From Carposina sasakii (lineage: Eukaryota; Arthropoda; Insecta; Lepidoptera; Carposinidae): DNA of 64,000 nucleotides. Positions 13,330 through 26,498 of the stretch are shown in pieces. The position numbers and the translations under genes were made by a program. Within the stretch, counting starts at the first letter, position 1, and every line of letters starts with the position of its first letter. Location of the stretch: positions 6,765,501-6,829,500 of the forward strand of contig CP053159.1 in the NCBI GenBank assembly GCA_014607495.2, given 5' to 3'. Below the pieces are notes generated by a model. It was not told the DNA's origin, ran no database searches, and worked only from the letters and a program-made list of their open reading frames with translations.

Positions 13330-13510
13330 CATCTTCTTCCATGCATGTCGTAAGAGTCGACTAAACAACTCGGGGGCGTTCTCTCAAGCGGCGGCGATGA
13401 GCTAGCAACCTGTCACTAAGCATTTACATCTGGCCTCGCTATCCGGTCACAGACATTATAAGACTATGTATGCTAAACTTAATCCTTGGATCTCCTTCGT
13501 GATACTGCGG
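13330..13510. repeat. SINE-like repeat fragment
   Basis: The blocks CATGCATGTCGTAAGAGTCG and TCTGGCCTCGCTATCCGGTC recur inverted at 14790-14960, and weaker relatives occur at 16060-16130, 31670-31740 and 43850-43960 (for example GATCCTATAGCCACGTTTGGC). This is a diverged interspersed family between the two XDH genes. Confidence 0.5.
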
Positions 13511-13750
13511 ATCACATGTGTATGTGTGTATACTATACTATGTAAACAGTCAATAACTTCTTATTATAGATAAAAACAGCGAACCTACATAATATTTTTG
13601 TAATATTGTGCTTGTAAAAAGCTTTACGAAACAATTTCAGGAAATATTTTATACATGATTATTATGGACATAAATAATATTTGTGTTTAATAATAAGAAT
13701 GCTGTTCTATTACTTTAACACAAACAAAAACATCTTTACCTCGTGCCTCT

Positions 13751-14012
13751 ATTCTCGGGAAATCCGTTTTTAGTCCTCGAATGAACATATATGCCCGACA
13801 GCTTCATATGTATAGTGGTTTTCGTAAAAAATATAGAATTCCCGTTTGTCGCCTTCCCGTGGGAATATCGGGAAATTCTTATAGCCTATGTTCATCCAGG
13901 TCCTATAAGGATTCTAACGGTGAAAGAATTTTTAAAATCGTTCCAGTAGTTTTTGAGCCTATTCATTACAACCAAACAAACAAAGTTTTCCTCTTTATAA
14001 TATTAGTGTAGA
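13751..14012 (-). mobile_element. Helitron 5' fragment
   Basis: Homologous to the right-hand 260 bp of the Helitron at 24259-25054. It ends on the + strand in TATAATATTAGTGTAGA, the complement of a TC start. The CTAG end is missing. Confidence 0.7.
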
Positions 14013-14992
14013 TAAAAACAGCTACCTTGTATTTACGAAACAATTTCAGGAAATGATTATTATTGACATTCTGTTCTATGTTCTTTCTAATCTCTCGAGT
14101 CACTTATGATAAGATGCGTGATTTTAATCATACAGGGGGTACCTACCTATTCTCTGTGTTCTATGTTTTTTTTTTCACTTATTCTAAATTCTTTAACAAC
14201 TTTATTTTAATCGTACCTATCGGAGTGATCAATGGATTTGTAGACTAAAATAATATCATTACTAGTCTACATAATTTTACATTATCCTTTTTCGTTACCC
14301 TTCTCAGTTTTTTACGAGCAAAAGTGAAGTTCGCAATGTCATCTAAACTCTTCTTCTTCCTGCCCTTTTCCCATTCTACTTGAGGTAGGCGCAATATGTA
14401 CCTACTCTTCCATTCATCCCTATTATATCCCGTCGCTTCACACGTCCATCGAAATATGGAGCAGTTTAAATATCATAGGGCAATTTAACGAAAGCACTAA
14501 ATGAAGACGAACTACGCTGTCACTCCTAAATAGATACAGTCTAAACCTGTGGAGGTAACTTACAGCCAATTTGAATAACCAATCTCAAAATTTGCATATT
14601 TCAGATTAAATGTTCCATTGTTTTCATACAAATTTGTAATTTTGAAAAACTGAGATTCTTTATGATCTCTAGTGATGAAATTGGCCGTTACCCGATGAGC
14701 TAGCAAATGACTGTTTGTACGTGTGGCTATCCGTGATTATAAATTCTGGATACACACGACACATAATTACTGTGTTCCTAAAATTGGGGTGTCGAGAACT
14801 GCAGGATGACGAAGGAAATCCTACAGCCACGTTTAGTACAGCCGCGTGGCCAGATGTAAAAGATCAGTGACAAGTTGCTAAGCTCATCACCTTAGAGAAC
14901 GCCCCTGAATTCATAAATTGACTTATGACATGCACGGAGGGAGATGCAGATGATTATGGATACCTTTAACTTATTAAATTATATATTAGTAA

Positions 14993-15242
14993 CTAGTGGA
15001 CGCCCGCGACTCCGTCCGCGTGGACTACAGAAAAAATAAAAGTCGAAATTATCCAGTATCAACCTCTATTTCAACCCCTTCATCCCTTTTTTTCGAAATA
15101 AAAAGTAGCCTATGTTCTGTCTCAGGGTCTAAAGATTGTCTGTACCAAATTTCATCAAAATCGGTTGCGAGGTTTAAGCGGGAAAGCGTAACAGACAGAC
15201 AGACAGACAGAGTTACTTTCGCATTTATAATATTAGTTGGGA
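14993..15242 (-). mobile_element. Non-autonomous Helitron, complete
   Basis: On the minus strand it begins TCCCAACTAATATTATAAAT and ends with a GCGGACGGAGTCGCGGGC hairpin plus CTAG. It is 250 bp and non-coding. It contains a short GACA repeat. The same subfamily makes part of 48334-48933. Confidence 0.85.
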
Positions 15243-15928
15243 TTGGAATTAGGTAAATGAAATAAAATCAATCTGTAGAATGGTCCTTGCGACGAAGTGG
15301 GGTATTGTTTGACAAAACACAATAAAAGAGATAAAATAAAATACAGATATATATATTTCAACTTAGTTACTAACTCAGTAAATAGGTACCTACTTCTTTT
15401 CATCTTCAAATTGCGTATCAGGCATTCAGATAACATTGTTATTGTGGAAAAATTTGTACATACTTACTACATTAAACAATATACTAAATAGATAAGTATT
15501 TTGGATATGAATTATATCTAAAATCTATATAATTTATACTTACAACATTTTATTAGGTACATATTATAATTTTAATTTATTATGTTATTTTTACCATATC
15601 AGCATGAACGTATAAAGAACAACGGACGTAATGCTGTCAATGCACAGATTGAAGCACCGAAATGGCGGCGCGTTGCGCATGTGTGCGTATTTTCTAGTAG
15701 GCACTACTATGGTTTGTATGTGTGGGTGGATAACGCGTCATTACACATCCCTACTCCATGAAATATCGTTACCGAGCTTACTATAAATGCCTCACTCTGT
15801 GTATTGACAACACTCTGTCCGTTTTTCTTTTTACGTTCATGCATATCAGTATATTTTTCCTAATACATAGTATTATATAAGTACATAGACATAGTATCAA
15901 TTTAATACTGCAACGATTTACTATTTCA

Positions 15929-18900
15929 CTATGCTGTGACGTTCCAGGGTTTCCCAGCGTTTATAGTAGGCTTTACCTGAAAAGATAACAAACAGTTGGT
16001 AAAAATGCAATTAATGACAAATTAACAAAGCTTTCTGACCATAAATACACATATAGACACAGCTGTGTTTCCGAAATGGGGTAGAGTCATAAGGAAGATC
16101 CACAGCTACGTTTAGCATAGAATAAAAATAATTATTTTAACATCCTTAGCAATTTAACCATGGAGAAGAAATAAAAGAGGAGTAGCGGCTAAGTATATTT
16201 TCATACAAAAATAGTGTGCCGCGAAGCGGGGGTGAAGTATGTGACTAGGGGAGCATTGAACACTGTATCCCTACCCATTTACATAGAAACCACCTTGTAG
16301 TGACTAATCAAACTACTTGCTCATTATCAATATGGTTCAAGATTGTTTTACTAGTGCAATTACTCATCACTAGATGGCAATATTATACTACGTTTTAGTA
16401 ATAAAGTACCCTGATAAAAGCGCTAGTGTCTTTGTAATTTTAATACGGTTACATTTTGGAGAACAAGCGTGTGGTTACAGCTACTGTGTTACACTGGCGC
16501 TGAAGCTCCGCCCCTATCATGACGTCATGGCCTTACGATTGCCACACGACTCAGTTCAGGAGATACCAAATCCCTGGTTCATAGTCCCATCTCCTCTTTT
16601 ATACCTTCTTCATGAATATAACTTTCGAAAGAAACTATATTGCGCTATCTCTATAACAATGGGATAGTGACAAAAGGTAATGAAAGCAGTAGGTAAATAG
16701 TGCGTGGAAATTTGTGGAAAACGTAGGAATAACATATACATATCTATCTATCGACTAAATACCTGTTTTGTAATTTCATCCTCGCAAGCCATTCTGATGC
16801 GGGCACATGACGCTGGCACATCCAACATGAATTCTGAGGAAACTCCTGCATCCAGCCTGGCTGATCTGATCGCTTCCTTGATGGCAAAGAATACTGAGGC
16901 AGCCAGGAACAAGGGAGGCTCACCTACCGCCTAAATAAACATAATTATTGACAGTTTAGATGCGTCATAATTATCTAGTTTTACATATTATATTGATTTT
17001 ATAAATGAAAATGTATTAGGCGTTACAATTCGGAAGTTCAAACATTCACTATTGGTGCGCCCACCACCGGGCCCTACACCCTCCACTGACCCTCGGATCT
17101 GATAACTCATAACTGCGAAAACAGGCACTTGCACTAACTACAATCGCCACGAGAAACCACCTAGCATGCAAGACAATACATTGCACTATTCTGAAATAAA
17201 AAACTAGATAAATAATCTACATATGTTTCGCCAACAACCGTGGCATCCTCAGGATTATAGAAATTAGTAAACCACTAATTATTATGAAACATATTGATTT
17301 TCGCTGTATCAAAATTCGAACCCAATTAGGACATCAGGTTCAGCCGTTTAAGGTGAAATTTGTAAAAACGTTTAATTTCGTATTTATTTCTAATTACTTT
17401 ACCCAAAAAAACAAGTTATAAACTTCCAGATTTTAAAAATAACGTAATTTTCATACAAACTTTCAACCCCTTATAAGTACTTAGTATAAGTGAGTGCCAA
17501 TCTCCGTAGAGATTGGTCGCCTTGGCCGAAATACGGTCGGAGATCATCATCACTTAGTATAAAGTATATTGTATGTATCCGTCCAGCCTATGTCCGTCCT
17601 CAGGCTCTGGACTGCTATCTCTTTAGCAAATTTGATGTAAATCGGTTCAGTACTTTTGGCTTGAAAACGCGACAGACAGACTTTCAAATTGTGCCAAAAT
17701 GAAACGTAGTTGATACATAAAAATCACCTTTGAAGAATAAACGGCGCGAGGATTAGGAGCGCCTTTAAGCAATGAGACATTAAACTCCTTCGGTATATCC
17801 GAAAAACCCGGTATCTTATACGCTCCTGGACCTCTCGATAGCACTTCGCCTTTTGGTGAGAATATCATTTCCTCCAGCGTGTAGAACCCATAACCTTGCG
17901 TGAAAGCACCTTCGATTTGTCCGATATCAATAGCTGGATTCAAACTCTCACCAAGGTCCATAATTATATCAGTTCTTAAAACTTGATGATCTCCAGTTAG
18001 GCAATCGATTATTACTTCGGAACATGCCGCTCCGTAAGTGAAATATTCGTATAAATTGCCTTGATTAGTTTTGGGATCATACTCAATTTTGGGTGCAGCG
18101 TAAAAACCAGTTGCAGACAAGGAAACTCTATCCACATAAGCCGTTGAGACCCAATCATCCCAGCTTCCTTCGGGGTTCTTATCCTTATATGGTTTCAATC
18201 TTTCATTTAAGATATTACACGCGTTTATAACAGCCATTCCATTTAAATCCGAGCTGATACTTCCAGCAGTTGGGGAACTGTTTGGCACTTTATCTGTAGC
18301 CATTTCGCTTATGTGTATTTTCGATACATCGATTCCCAACGCTTTAGAAGCCACTTGTATCATTTTAGTAAAGAGGCCTTGTCCCATTTCTATACCACCA
18401 ATTGATAGAAGGACAGATCCATCGCTGTATACTAATAACAGCGCTCCTGCCTGCATTAGTAGGTCAGTTTGGAAAGATATGCCATATTTTGTAGGAACTA
18501 ACGCCAGACCCTTCTTTTTCCATCTGTTTGATCTGAAATATATAAATGTTATAACGGTTTAGTTAGTGTTAGGTAACTAACGTGTGTAATTTATTTTATT
18601 TGGATATTAGTACATTTTACCTAAAGTAAATACGAAATTATTTGTACCTATGATATTTGACATACATTTGATACCTTACATTAATTTACCTGTCAAAATA
18701 TCTACCTACTTGTTAAAATCATCCACAGCTTTCTTCCTGAGCCAATAATTGGACGTATCAATACACTCATTCCAACACCTGCTTAGCGTGCAGTAGGTAA
18801 GGGTTTGGTTGTAATGGGTGAGATCACCTTCTTTGTACATATTTACACTAGCAATGTCTTCATAGCTCCTACCAAGTGCCATAGATATGTCTCGTAGCAT

Positions 18901-21900
18901 AGCTTCCGCAGCTAACATGGCTTTCGGTGCCCCAAATCCTCTGAAAGCTGTATTAGATGGCATATTTGTTTTGCAGACGTATCCGTAAATTTCAATGTTT
19001 GGTATAAAATAACAGTTATCTACATGTGCTATCGCTCTCTCCATCATCTGAAATGATAAAAATGTGTTTTTATTTTGTTACATACATCTTACATAATTAC
19101 CCCATTATTTATATACTTATTTAAATGTAATTTAATAATTAACAACATACAGAACAAGATATATCCATAGAATATCCGGCATTGGTGTAAATATTAAAAG
19201 TAGCTCCTTTAATCTTGCCGTCTTCATTGAAAGCTACTTTGTATTTAATCAGACAAGGATGTCTATATCCTGTAACTTGCATATCTTCGTCTCTCTCTAG
19301 CACCGCTCGAACAGGTTTTCTTAATTTGTATGCGGCTACCGCAACTGGTACTCCCAATGTAATAGATCTAGTTTCTTTACCGCCGAATCCACCTCCAATC
19401 CTTTTAACTTTAGCTACAACTTTATGGTTAGGTATTCCTAAAACTCCTGAAATAATGTGCTGGAAAATTACAAACCACGGTTTAAACATGGCATTATAAT
19501 AGACGTTATATGTAATACAATAGATTGTATTATGCAAATTAATTACCGCAAGTTCAGCTGGCCCTTGTGTGGTACATATTATTTGTAATTCATCTTCATG
19601 TCGCACAGCAAAAGCTGATATTGTCTCAAGGTAGAAATGTTCTTGTGCACCAGTTCTTATATAACCTTCTCTAATGTATTTTGCAGTCGAAAAAGCTTCT
19701 TCTACATTACCCTTCCTAATTATTCTAGGATATCCAGGAAAAAAAGATTTGTGCTCTATTGCTTCCTCTAATGTGATTATTTGTGGTTCTATCTTTTCGT
19801 AAATTACACGTACTAAATGTTTTGCTTTTCTGGCTGCATTTTCACTTGTCGCTACTACAGCACCTATTACACATGACCGACTTATTACAATATCTTTAGA
19901 AAATACCTCCTCATCTTTAAATATTGGTCCCATTTTATTCCGTTCTAAATCTAAATCCTTCCCAGATAGAAAAGTTACTACACCAGGAACTAATAAAGCT
20001 TCACTAGCGTCAATAGATATTATTTTCGCATGTGCTTCTGAACTGAATATTAAACACAAAGATAGTTCACCTTCTATTTGAGGTATGTCGTCGCAGTAGA
20101 TAGCTTCACCTGTGGTTTGTTTCATTGCAGATGCGTGTATTATCGGTTTTCCGATAGTATCGGATGATATTCTATTGTTGTCTTTGATTTCAAAATATTG
20201 CGAACTATTAGGTGTCAAAATAGGTATATCAAATAATCCACTTCTGTCATTATCTGATATCCTTATACCATTGTCGTAAACACTTTGCGAAACGTATAGG
20301 TAAAACTTAAAAAACAAACTTAAACAAAGACTTTTTCTATATTCAGCCATGCCTCCTGGAACTGAGGCATCTAGTTGTAATTCTTGAGTTAGAGATTCTA
20401 ATACAAAATTCAACAAACGCTTGTTCCATTCTAAACCTTTTAAAGATTTTGACGTTTTCGATGCACAAATAGTCGTGGGCGCCATGCCACCAAAACATAA
20501 TTTCACTTCAAAAATCTTGTTAGTCGTAGGCTCAAAGATAACATTGAATGCTGCTGTGACGATAGAAATATCATCATCTTTTCGTCTTGCCTGTTTATAA
20601 GCTTTAAAATACTGTCTGTTTTTAGAGTACGGTATCTCTATTGATGTCACTACTTCTTCGTCGCGTACAACAGTTCTTCGGTAGCCAGTGAAAAATGTTT
20701 CATCGATTGTTATTGTTTTATATGTGTCATTAGTACGAGCAACATTTAATTTGCCTGAGCAAGCCATTAATATGGGATTTATATCTGATATAGGACTAGC
20801 TGTTATTATATTTCCCACTAAAGTTGCAACATTACGAACTTGAGTACCCGCAAACCAATGAAGCATGTCTCGTATTGTTTCAAAGATTTTATTTTCGTAG
20901 GCATTTTCACTAGCATTTCTTTTTAGAACTTCTAGTATATCAGTAAGTGTGGTAGCAGCCCCTATAACAATACTATTTTCGGTAATGCTACAGGTATTTA
21001 ATTCAGGTACTATCATTGGAGAAATGAGTATAGGATAAACTATCTTCTTGACTTTAGTTTCTACTCCTATTTCAGTGTTACCTCCAACAATTTTCGCCTT
21101 TGGATATTTTTGTTTTAGCAAAATAACTTGATTTAGTGTTTTAGGGCGGATCCAAGTAACGTTTTCTCCTTGAAATAAAATGTAAGATTTATCGTATGCA
21201 TCATTTAACTTTAGTTCCGGTGGAAATATAGGTTCTTGTGTTAGATCATACGGTATAAAGGTAGACTTATTAAAAAGTTCCGTGTGTTCAGTATTTTGTT
21301 TAAGACGACAACAATCTTTACCCATCACGCAAGGTTCCTTTCCTCCATTAGTTGTATAATTTCTTTTCCACCCTTCTATAAAAGTTTTAAAACCTTCTAT
21401 GATTGGTCGGTATCCTGTGCATCGACATAGATTTCCTTGCAGCGCAGTTTCAATGTCATGATATTCGATTTTCTTACTGTTCCTTAGTAACGCGTACATA
21501 GACATAACGATGCCAGGAGTGCAGAATCCACATTGGGAGCCATGTGCCTTGGCTAATCTTTCTTGTACCGGATGCAGGCGAGTTTCGGTTGAACCGATGC
21601 CCTCAACTGTAGTTACTGCTAAACCATGCATATCGCAGACCGGCGTCAGGCATGCGTTTACTGCTATATGTCTGAAGTTTGTTTAAGAAAAAGAAAAATT
21701 GTAAACCAGATGTCAAATCGGCCTGTTCAGTACAGCATACGACATAATTTTTCATGCTAATTGCACATAAAAGTTGTATATAGGTAGATCCGTTATGTCT
21801 TGTTCCTAATCATAGTGGAAAGAAACATTTACACTGTAAGCTATATCGGCTAAATTACCTACTTATCGTTATTTAGCGATCTAAGGAATAGGTGGATCCC

Positions 21901-23164
21901 CTATATTGTATAACAGTGTTATGATTTTGCCTGACCTCATCCATAAAATGAAAAAATAACTAATCCATTTATGTTAACTTCACTAATGTAGGTACTAGCA
22001 TGGATATTAGGTAAATATCGTTGGTTTAAAAGGATACTTGATACGGTCCTCTCGCCGCAAGTATTGGGAGACCATAACAGTGCAGGCGCCGCAGCCCCCT
22101 TCACCGCAGCCATACTTCGTGCCCGTCAACTGTAGCCTCTTACGTAAATACCACAGCAGTGTCCATTCGGGGTCGGGGTTCGGCTCCTCTACCTGGAAAT
22201 CAAACATATAACCATGTAAAAAATGTGTAAAATATGAAAGAGTGCACTACAAGAATTCACTTAGTAGGTATCTACAGTGTCAAGGGGCATCTGTATTGAA
22301 ATATGTATGTGCAAAATTGTTTTTTTTATCAGACGCCATAATCAATTAAGTTAATGCGTATAGGTCTTACCTAACTTGATTTTCCTATGTTGGTAAAAAG
22401 TTGCTCTACTAAATATTAAATAATTATTTTGCAATCATCCAATATCCAGATACTTATTACTAGATATACATAGATGTGTTGTTATTTTATTTAGTTATGT
22501 GCCTATGCATATGCCTATGTGAAATTGAATCAGTTATTCAGAGTTTCACTGAGTCGGCACTTTCAATTTCAAAGTGTTAGTTTACTTTACATTAGGTAAG
22601 TAGGTACAGCTTTTTATTACATCGATCTAGTACATACTAGAATCGATGTAATAAAAAATCATGCATGTTCATTTATTTTTAAAAAATCTAGTGGACATTA
22701 TTTAGGGTTTGTTCGGTTAATTACGGTTGTCCTAAATATCTTATATCTAGTTTTAGAGGCTTTCTAGTTATGAAATGATCATTGAATAATGTACCTAACG
22801 AATGTACTTACCTACATAGCTAGGTACCGGTTGATCTTGCTACAAATATTAAACAATTAATAACTTTTAATAATAATTAACTTTTTTTTCTTCATGTAGT
22901 TTCTTAGAATTTGTTTAATTGCACATGTTACCCTGTTGTTAACAATTTCTCTTTACTTGCTTGGCTTGCTGGAAGAGATCCCTGGTAGAGATAAGCTTGC
23001 CATTGTAGGTACATGCATCTCTTCTTTTATGTTGTATGCCATATTTCTTTTTGTGTATGTGCAATAAAGAATAAGAATAAATTCGTATTTACCTTTTTCC
23101 CATTAACATAGAACACCAATATCTTTTGTACATCCGGCGGAACCAACTCTTGAAATTGCTCCAT
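15929..23164 (-). CDS. Xdh: Xanthine dehydrogenase, copy 2 (tandem paralogue, complete)
   Basis: Exons in gene order: 23164-23093, 22192-22038, 21671-19547, 19459-19151, 19047-18710, 18532-17728, 16930-16763, 15976-15929. Total 4,020 nt, 1,339 aa. Exons 1, 2, 4, 5, 6 and 7 have exactly the lengths of copy 1. The 54-nt deficit in exon 3 lies mostly in the linker after the Fe-S domains. All eight Fe-S cysteines, Glu813, Arg891, Phe925 and Glu1272 are kept. Odd points: the SFQTD segment has Gln1021 where bovine XDH has Thr1010, FRGFGG-PQ is [17 protein letters not shown] is GAQEHFYLE, and HGGTEMGQG is IGGIEMGQG. The 87-nt intron 3 stays open in frame, so exons 3 and 4 look fused without splicing. 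The last exon reads [15 protein letters not shown]. Tandem XDH1/XDH2 genes are known in Bombyx mori. Which silkworm gene this corresponds to cannot be settled here. A changed substrate range is inference. Confidence 0.9.
17001..17290 (-). mobile_element. Penelope-like junction remnant with 11-bp target duplication
   Basis: In minus-strand order this is about 240 bp matching the 3' untranslated tail of the Penelope element at 27533-30647 (its 30400-30647), joined directly to about 50 bp matching that element's 5' start (about 27610-27663). Flanks 16990-17000 and 17291-17301 are both ATATTGATTTT. It lies in intron 6 of the second XDH gene. Confidence 0.8.
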
Positions 23165-24258
23165 ATTATATCACCATAACATATACACGCTAGTATTTAA
23201 AACAAAACCGGTTCTATTAGTATACTAAATTAATTGCCGTGTGTCACGGTCGGCGTTTGTGATATGACTGATCGGTCACGGTGACCAACTTTCATTCATA
23301 GGTACAACTTGGTCCAAAGAACATAATACTCCCGTTTGGTTGGTGGAATACGTAGGTAACCTATGAACCGAAATTAAGTGAATTAAATTACTCGGGGAAT
23401 CGATCAACGACCTAACAGCAAAAGTTGTCATCGTGTACACACACATATTATAGGTAGGTACATGTAAAAAAAAAACATATCTTTGTCAATAATCACCTAG
23501 CTTGTGTGTTATAAAATTTAATTTTTGATCTATTTAGATAATTTATGCAAATAGTCTTTAGCAAACAAAGGTATCTAACGCAACTTAAACAAAAATTAGC
23601 ATTACCTACATAGCTCAGAATGCCATAAAATATTGTTATTACAAAACCGCATCTAAAGTTAAATACTTAACACGCCATTTAACTTGACATTTGACAGCAA
23701 ATTATATGAAATGTCTGTCAAAGTTATACTTACTATGTCTCACTCAAGAGTTTTGTAAATTAACAAGGGTAGGTACACCTTGTAACTATCAGGTAGGTTG
23801 GCATATGTATATTTCGGTGTCATTTATATGCCACCTGTATTTCAAGCCCTTCATAGTCACTTAAGTAGCAGGTGGGTATAAATAAAATGCTTTTTCTAGG
23901 TCTACTTACTAATTATATAATATTCTATATGGATATAATAATCTTAAACTCGTACATACTGTAATTGGTAATTTAATAACTAGCTGTACCTATGTATAAC
24001 TGTGGATACGAGATCATTGGTTACTTGTTTGTACTAGGAAGACGCTAAAACTAAACTTATCTAAAAATATTACTATAGGAATTAATTAACAGGCAAACAA
24101 TACAATACAACTGAAATAATTTTAAATTACTCATATGCCTAACATAGATATGATACCTAATAAGCTAATACCTAGGACATTTTCAATGTGTACTGGATAC
24201 TAGCCTTTTCTAAACTTATTATAATTTGACTGTGGAAAATATAATAGAAATATGTAGT

Positions 24259-25054
24259 ATAGTGGACGCCCGCGACTCCGTCCGCGTGGACTACAGAAAA
24301 AATAAAAAGTAGCCTATATGTTAAGTGTAAAAAGTAGCCTATATGTTATCGCGGTTGTCGTAAAAAATTAATTCACGTTTGTCCCCTTCCCGTGGGAATT
24401 TCGGGAAATCCGTTCCCAGTGCTTCCTCGGGGTCCCAAATAAACATATATGCTCAACTTCAGATTCACATGTTTAACCGTTTTCGTAAAAAATAAATAAT
24501 TCCCGTTGGTCTCCTTCCCGTGGGAATTTCGGGAAATCCGTTCTAGTGTTTCCTCGCAGTCCCTAATGAACATATATGCCCAATTTCAGCTTCATATGTA
24601 TAGCGGTTTTCGTAAAAACTATGAATTCCCGTTTGTCCCCTTCCCGTGGGAATTTCGGGAAATCCGTTTTTAGTCCTCCCTCGCTGTCCCCAATGAACAT
24701 ATATGCCCGATTTCAGCTTCATATGTATAGCGGTTTTCGTAAAAACTATGAATTCCCGTTTGTCCCCTTCCCGTGGGAATTTCGGGAAATCCGTTTTTAG
24801 TCCTCCCTCGCTGTCCCCAATGAACATATATGCCCGATTTCAGCTTCATATGTATAGCGGTTTTCGTAAAAAATATAGAATTCCCGTTGGTCGCCTTCCC
24901 GTGGGAATATCGGGAAATTCTTATAGCCTATGTTCATCCAGGTCCAATAAGGATTCTAACGGTGAAAGAATTTTTGAAATCGGTCCAGTAGTTTTTGAGC
25001 CTATTCATTACAACCAAACAAACAAAGTTTTCCTCTTTATAATATTAGTGTAGA
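24259..25054 (-). mobile_element. Helitron with an internal 127-bp tandem array
   Basis: The + strand left end carries the complement of the Helitron 3' hairpin (GCCCGCGACTCCGTCCGCG), with CTAG mutated to ATAG. The right end is the complement of a TCTACACTAATATTATAAA start. The middle is a tandem array, annotated separately. It lies between the promoter of XDH copy 2 and the 3' end of the CCDC170-like gene. Confidence 0.8.
24365..24930. repeat. 127-bp tandem repeat array (about 4.5 units)
   Basis: Each unit contains CCTTCCCGTGGGAATTTCGG and ATGAACATATATGCCC. The block ATGCxCxATTTCAG recurs at 24449, 24576, 24703 and 24830, exactly 127 bp apart. The units at 24576 and 24703 are nearly identical, which suggests recent amplification. 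Open frames across it on both strands are artefacts of the repeat. Confidence 0.9.
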
Positions 25055-25588
25055 TAAACATATAGAAAAACTGGTAACAATATAACAATGTACCTATAGG
25101 TAGGTAGTACTATTTAAATACCATTCAATACGTTTGAAGACATAATCATGTGCGCAATATACACTACAACCTACCTACCTTTCAATCCATCTTGATTTTA
25201 GGACATTCAATTCATTATTTCGAGTAAAATAAAATAGTATAATTAATAATTATTATTGAATAAAAACACACGACTGCGTGAAATTTTTGTCCCAGTGTCA
25301 CTCAGGACTAAGACCAATGTAATGATACCTCTCAAGCTTAAATGCGACAACCCACCCCCTTATTACCTAACTAGCAAAAGCAAAGCGATATCGAAAAGTG
25401 TACAAAAATCGCTAATTGCTTGTCAAATTCGTAGGTATTACGTAAAATTATTTTCAAAGGAACTTTGACATTTCAAGGCGAATATTGTACAATTTTCGCT
25501 ATCGCTTTGCTTCGGCTTTGCTATTGCAAATTAGGTAATAAGGGGGGCGTTTAGACTCTAGAGCGTGCCAAATATAAAATACATGTAA

Positions 25589-25799
25589 TCTTACTAATAT
25601 TATGAACGCGAAAGTTTGTAAGTATGGATGGATGGATGTTTGTTACTCTTTCACGTAAAAACGGCTGGAGCGATTTTAATAAAATTTGGTATGGAGTTAG
25701 CTGACACCCTGGATTAACGTATAGGCTACTTTTTATCCCGAATAATTTCGACATTTTGTTTTTTCTGTAGTCCACGCGAAGTCGCTAGTCGTCCACTAG
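25589..25799 (+). mobile_element. Non-autonomous Helitron, complete
   Basis: It starts TCTTACTAATATTATGAACG and ends GTCCACTAG, flanked by A and T. It is 211 bp. The 3' hairpin is degraded (CGCGAAGTCGCTAG). It includes a GGAT repeat. Confidence 0.8.
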
Positions 25800-26256
25800 T
25801 ACAAAAATACACTCAAACAACATAACATGGTGCAGTCGGGTTACTTATAACTTAAGTTAACTAGTCTTAACTCGAATAGCTATAGCGATATCGGTCCTTC
25901 CGCTAAAGCTTGTTTATTTTTCTAATGAACACATAAACTAGGTATTATGGTCGATACTGATACACCCTTAGATGAAAACAAGTTACACCTAAACGTTAGC
26001 TTAAAATTAGACATGTCTGCCCCTCTCCATTCTTAACATAAATGGCTAAAAAAAGGGACAGGTAGAACTAAATTTTAATTCAGAATCGACTATATTACTT
26101 ACTTACCTAATTTAGAAATACATATTTTCGTACTATATCTGTACCTACTTCTAGCTTTGTACTGTGTAATATATTTTCTGTGTATTTATTTACCTTAGAA
26201 TTCAGATGTACTTAGTGTCTGCCATGTCTACCGTTCAGACATGCTTATGTCACTAT

Positions 26257-26498
26257 AATAATAATAATAATATTCACACACTTCATAACACATTGACTTA
26301 GTCCCACATTAAGATCCCTAAGGTCTTGTGTCGTGGGTACTAAGCAACGGTATATCAATACATAGATAAGTATAGAAACATCCATGACTCGGAAACAAAT
26401 ATCGATATTCATCATGTCAATGTTTGCACCTACCGGGATTCGAACCCAGGACCTATGGCGTCGCAGGCAGGGCCACTACCAATTACACCAATCGGCCG
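26257..26498 (-). mobile_element. tRNA-derived SINE
   Basis: The minus strand begins with a tRNA-like head (A box TGGTGTAATTGGTAGTGG, B box GGTTCGAATCC) and ends in an (ATT)n tail. Flanks GTCACTAT at 26249-26256 and 26499-26506 form an 8-bp target duplication. It lies just past the stop codon of the CCDC170-like gene. It is not a functional tRNA, because no acceptor stem pairs. Confidence 0.85.

Noticed and set aside
19139..21631. A single 830-codon frame suggesting exons 3 and 4 of XDH copy 2 are fused
   Set aside because: The 87 bases 19460-19546 have GT-AG ends at exactly the positions used in copy 1, and their translation interrupts a conserved region. It is an intron that happens to stay open.
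24543..25053. Overlapping frames on both strands near 24.5-25.0 kb repeating the same peptide
   Set aside because: Produced by the 127-bp tandem array in a Helitron; the same DNA is open in several frames.
26420..26498. tRNA gene on the minus strand
   Set aside because: A and B boxes are present, but there is no paired acceptor stem, and the unit continues into an (ATT)n tail with target duplications. It is a SINE.
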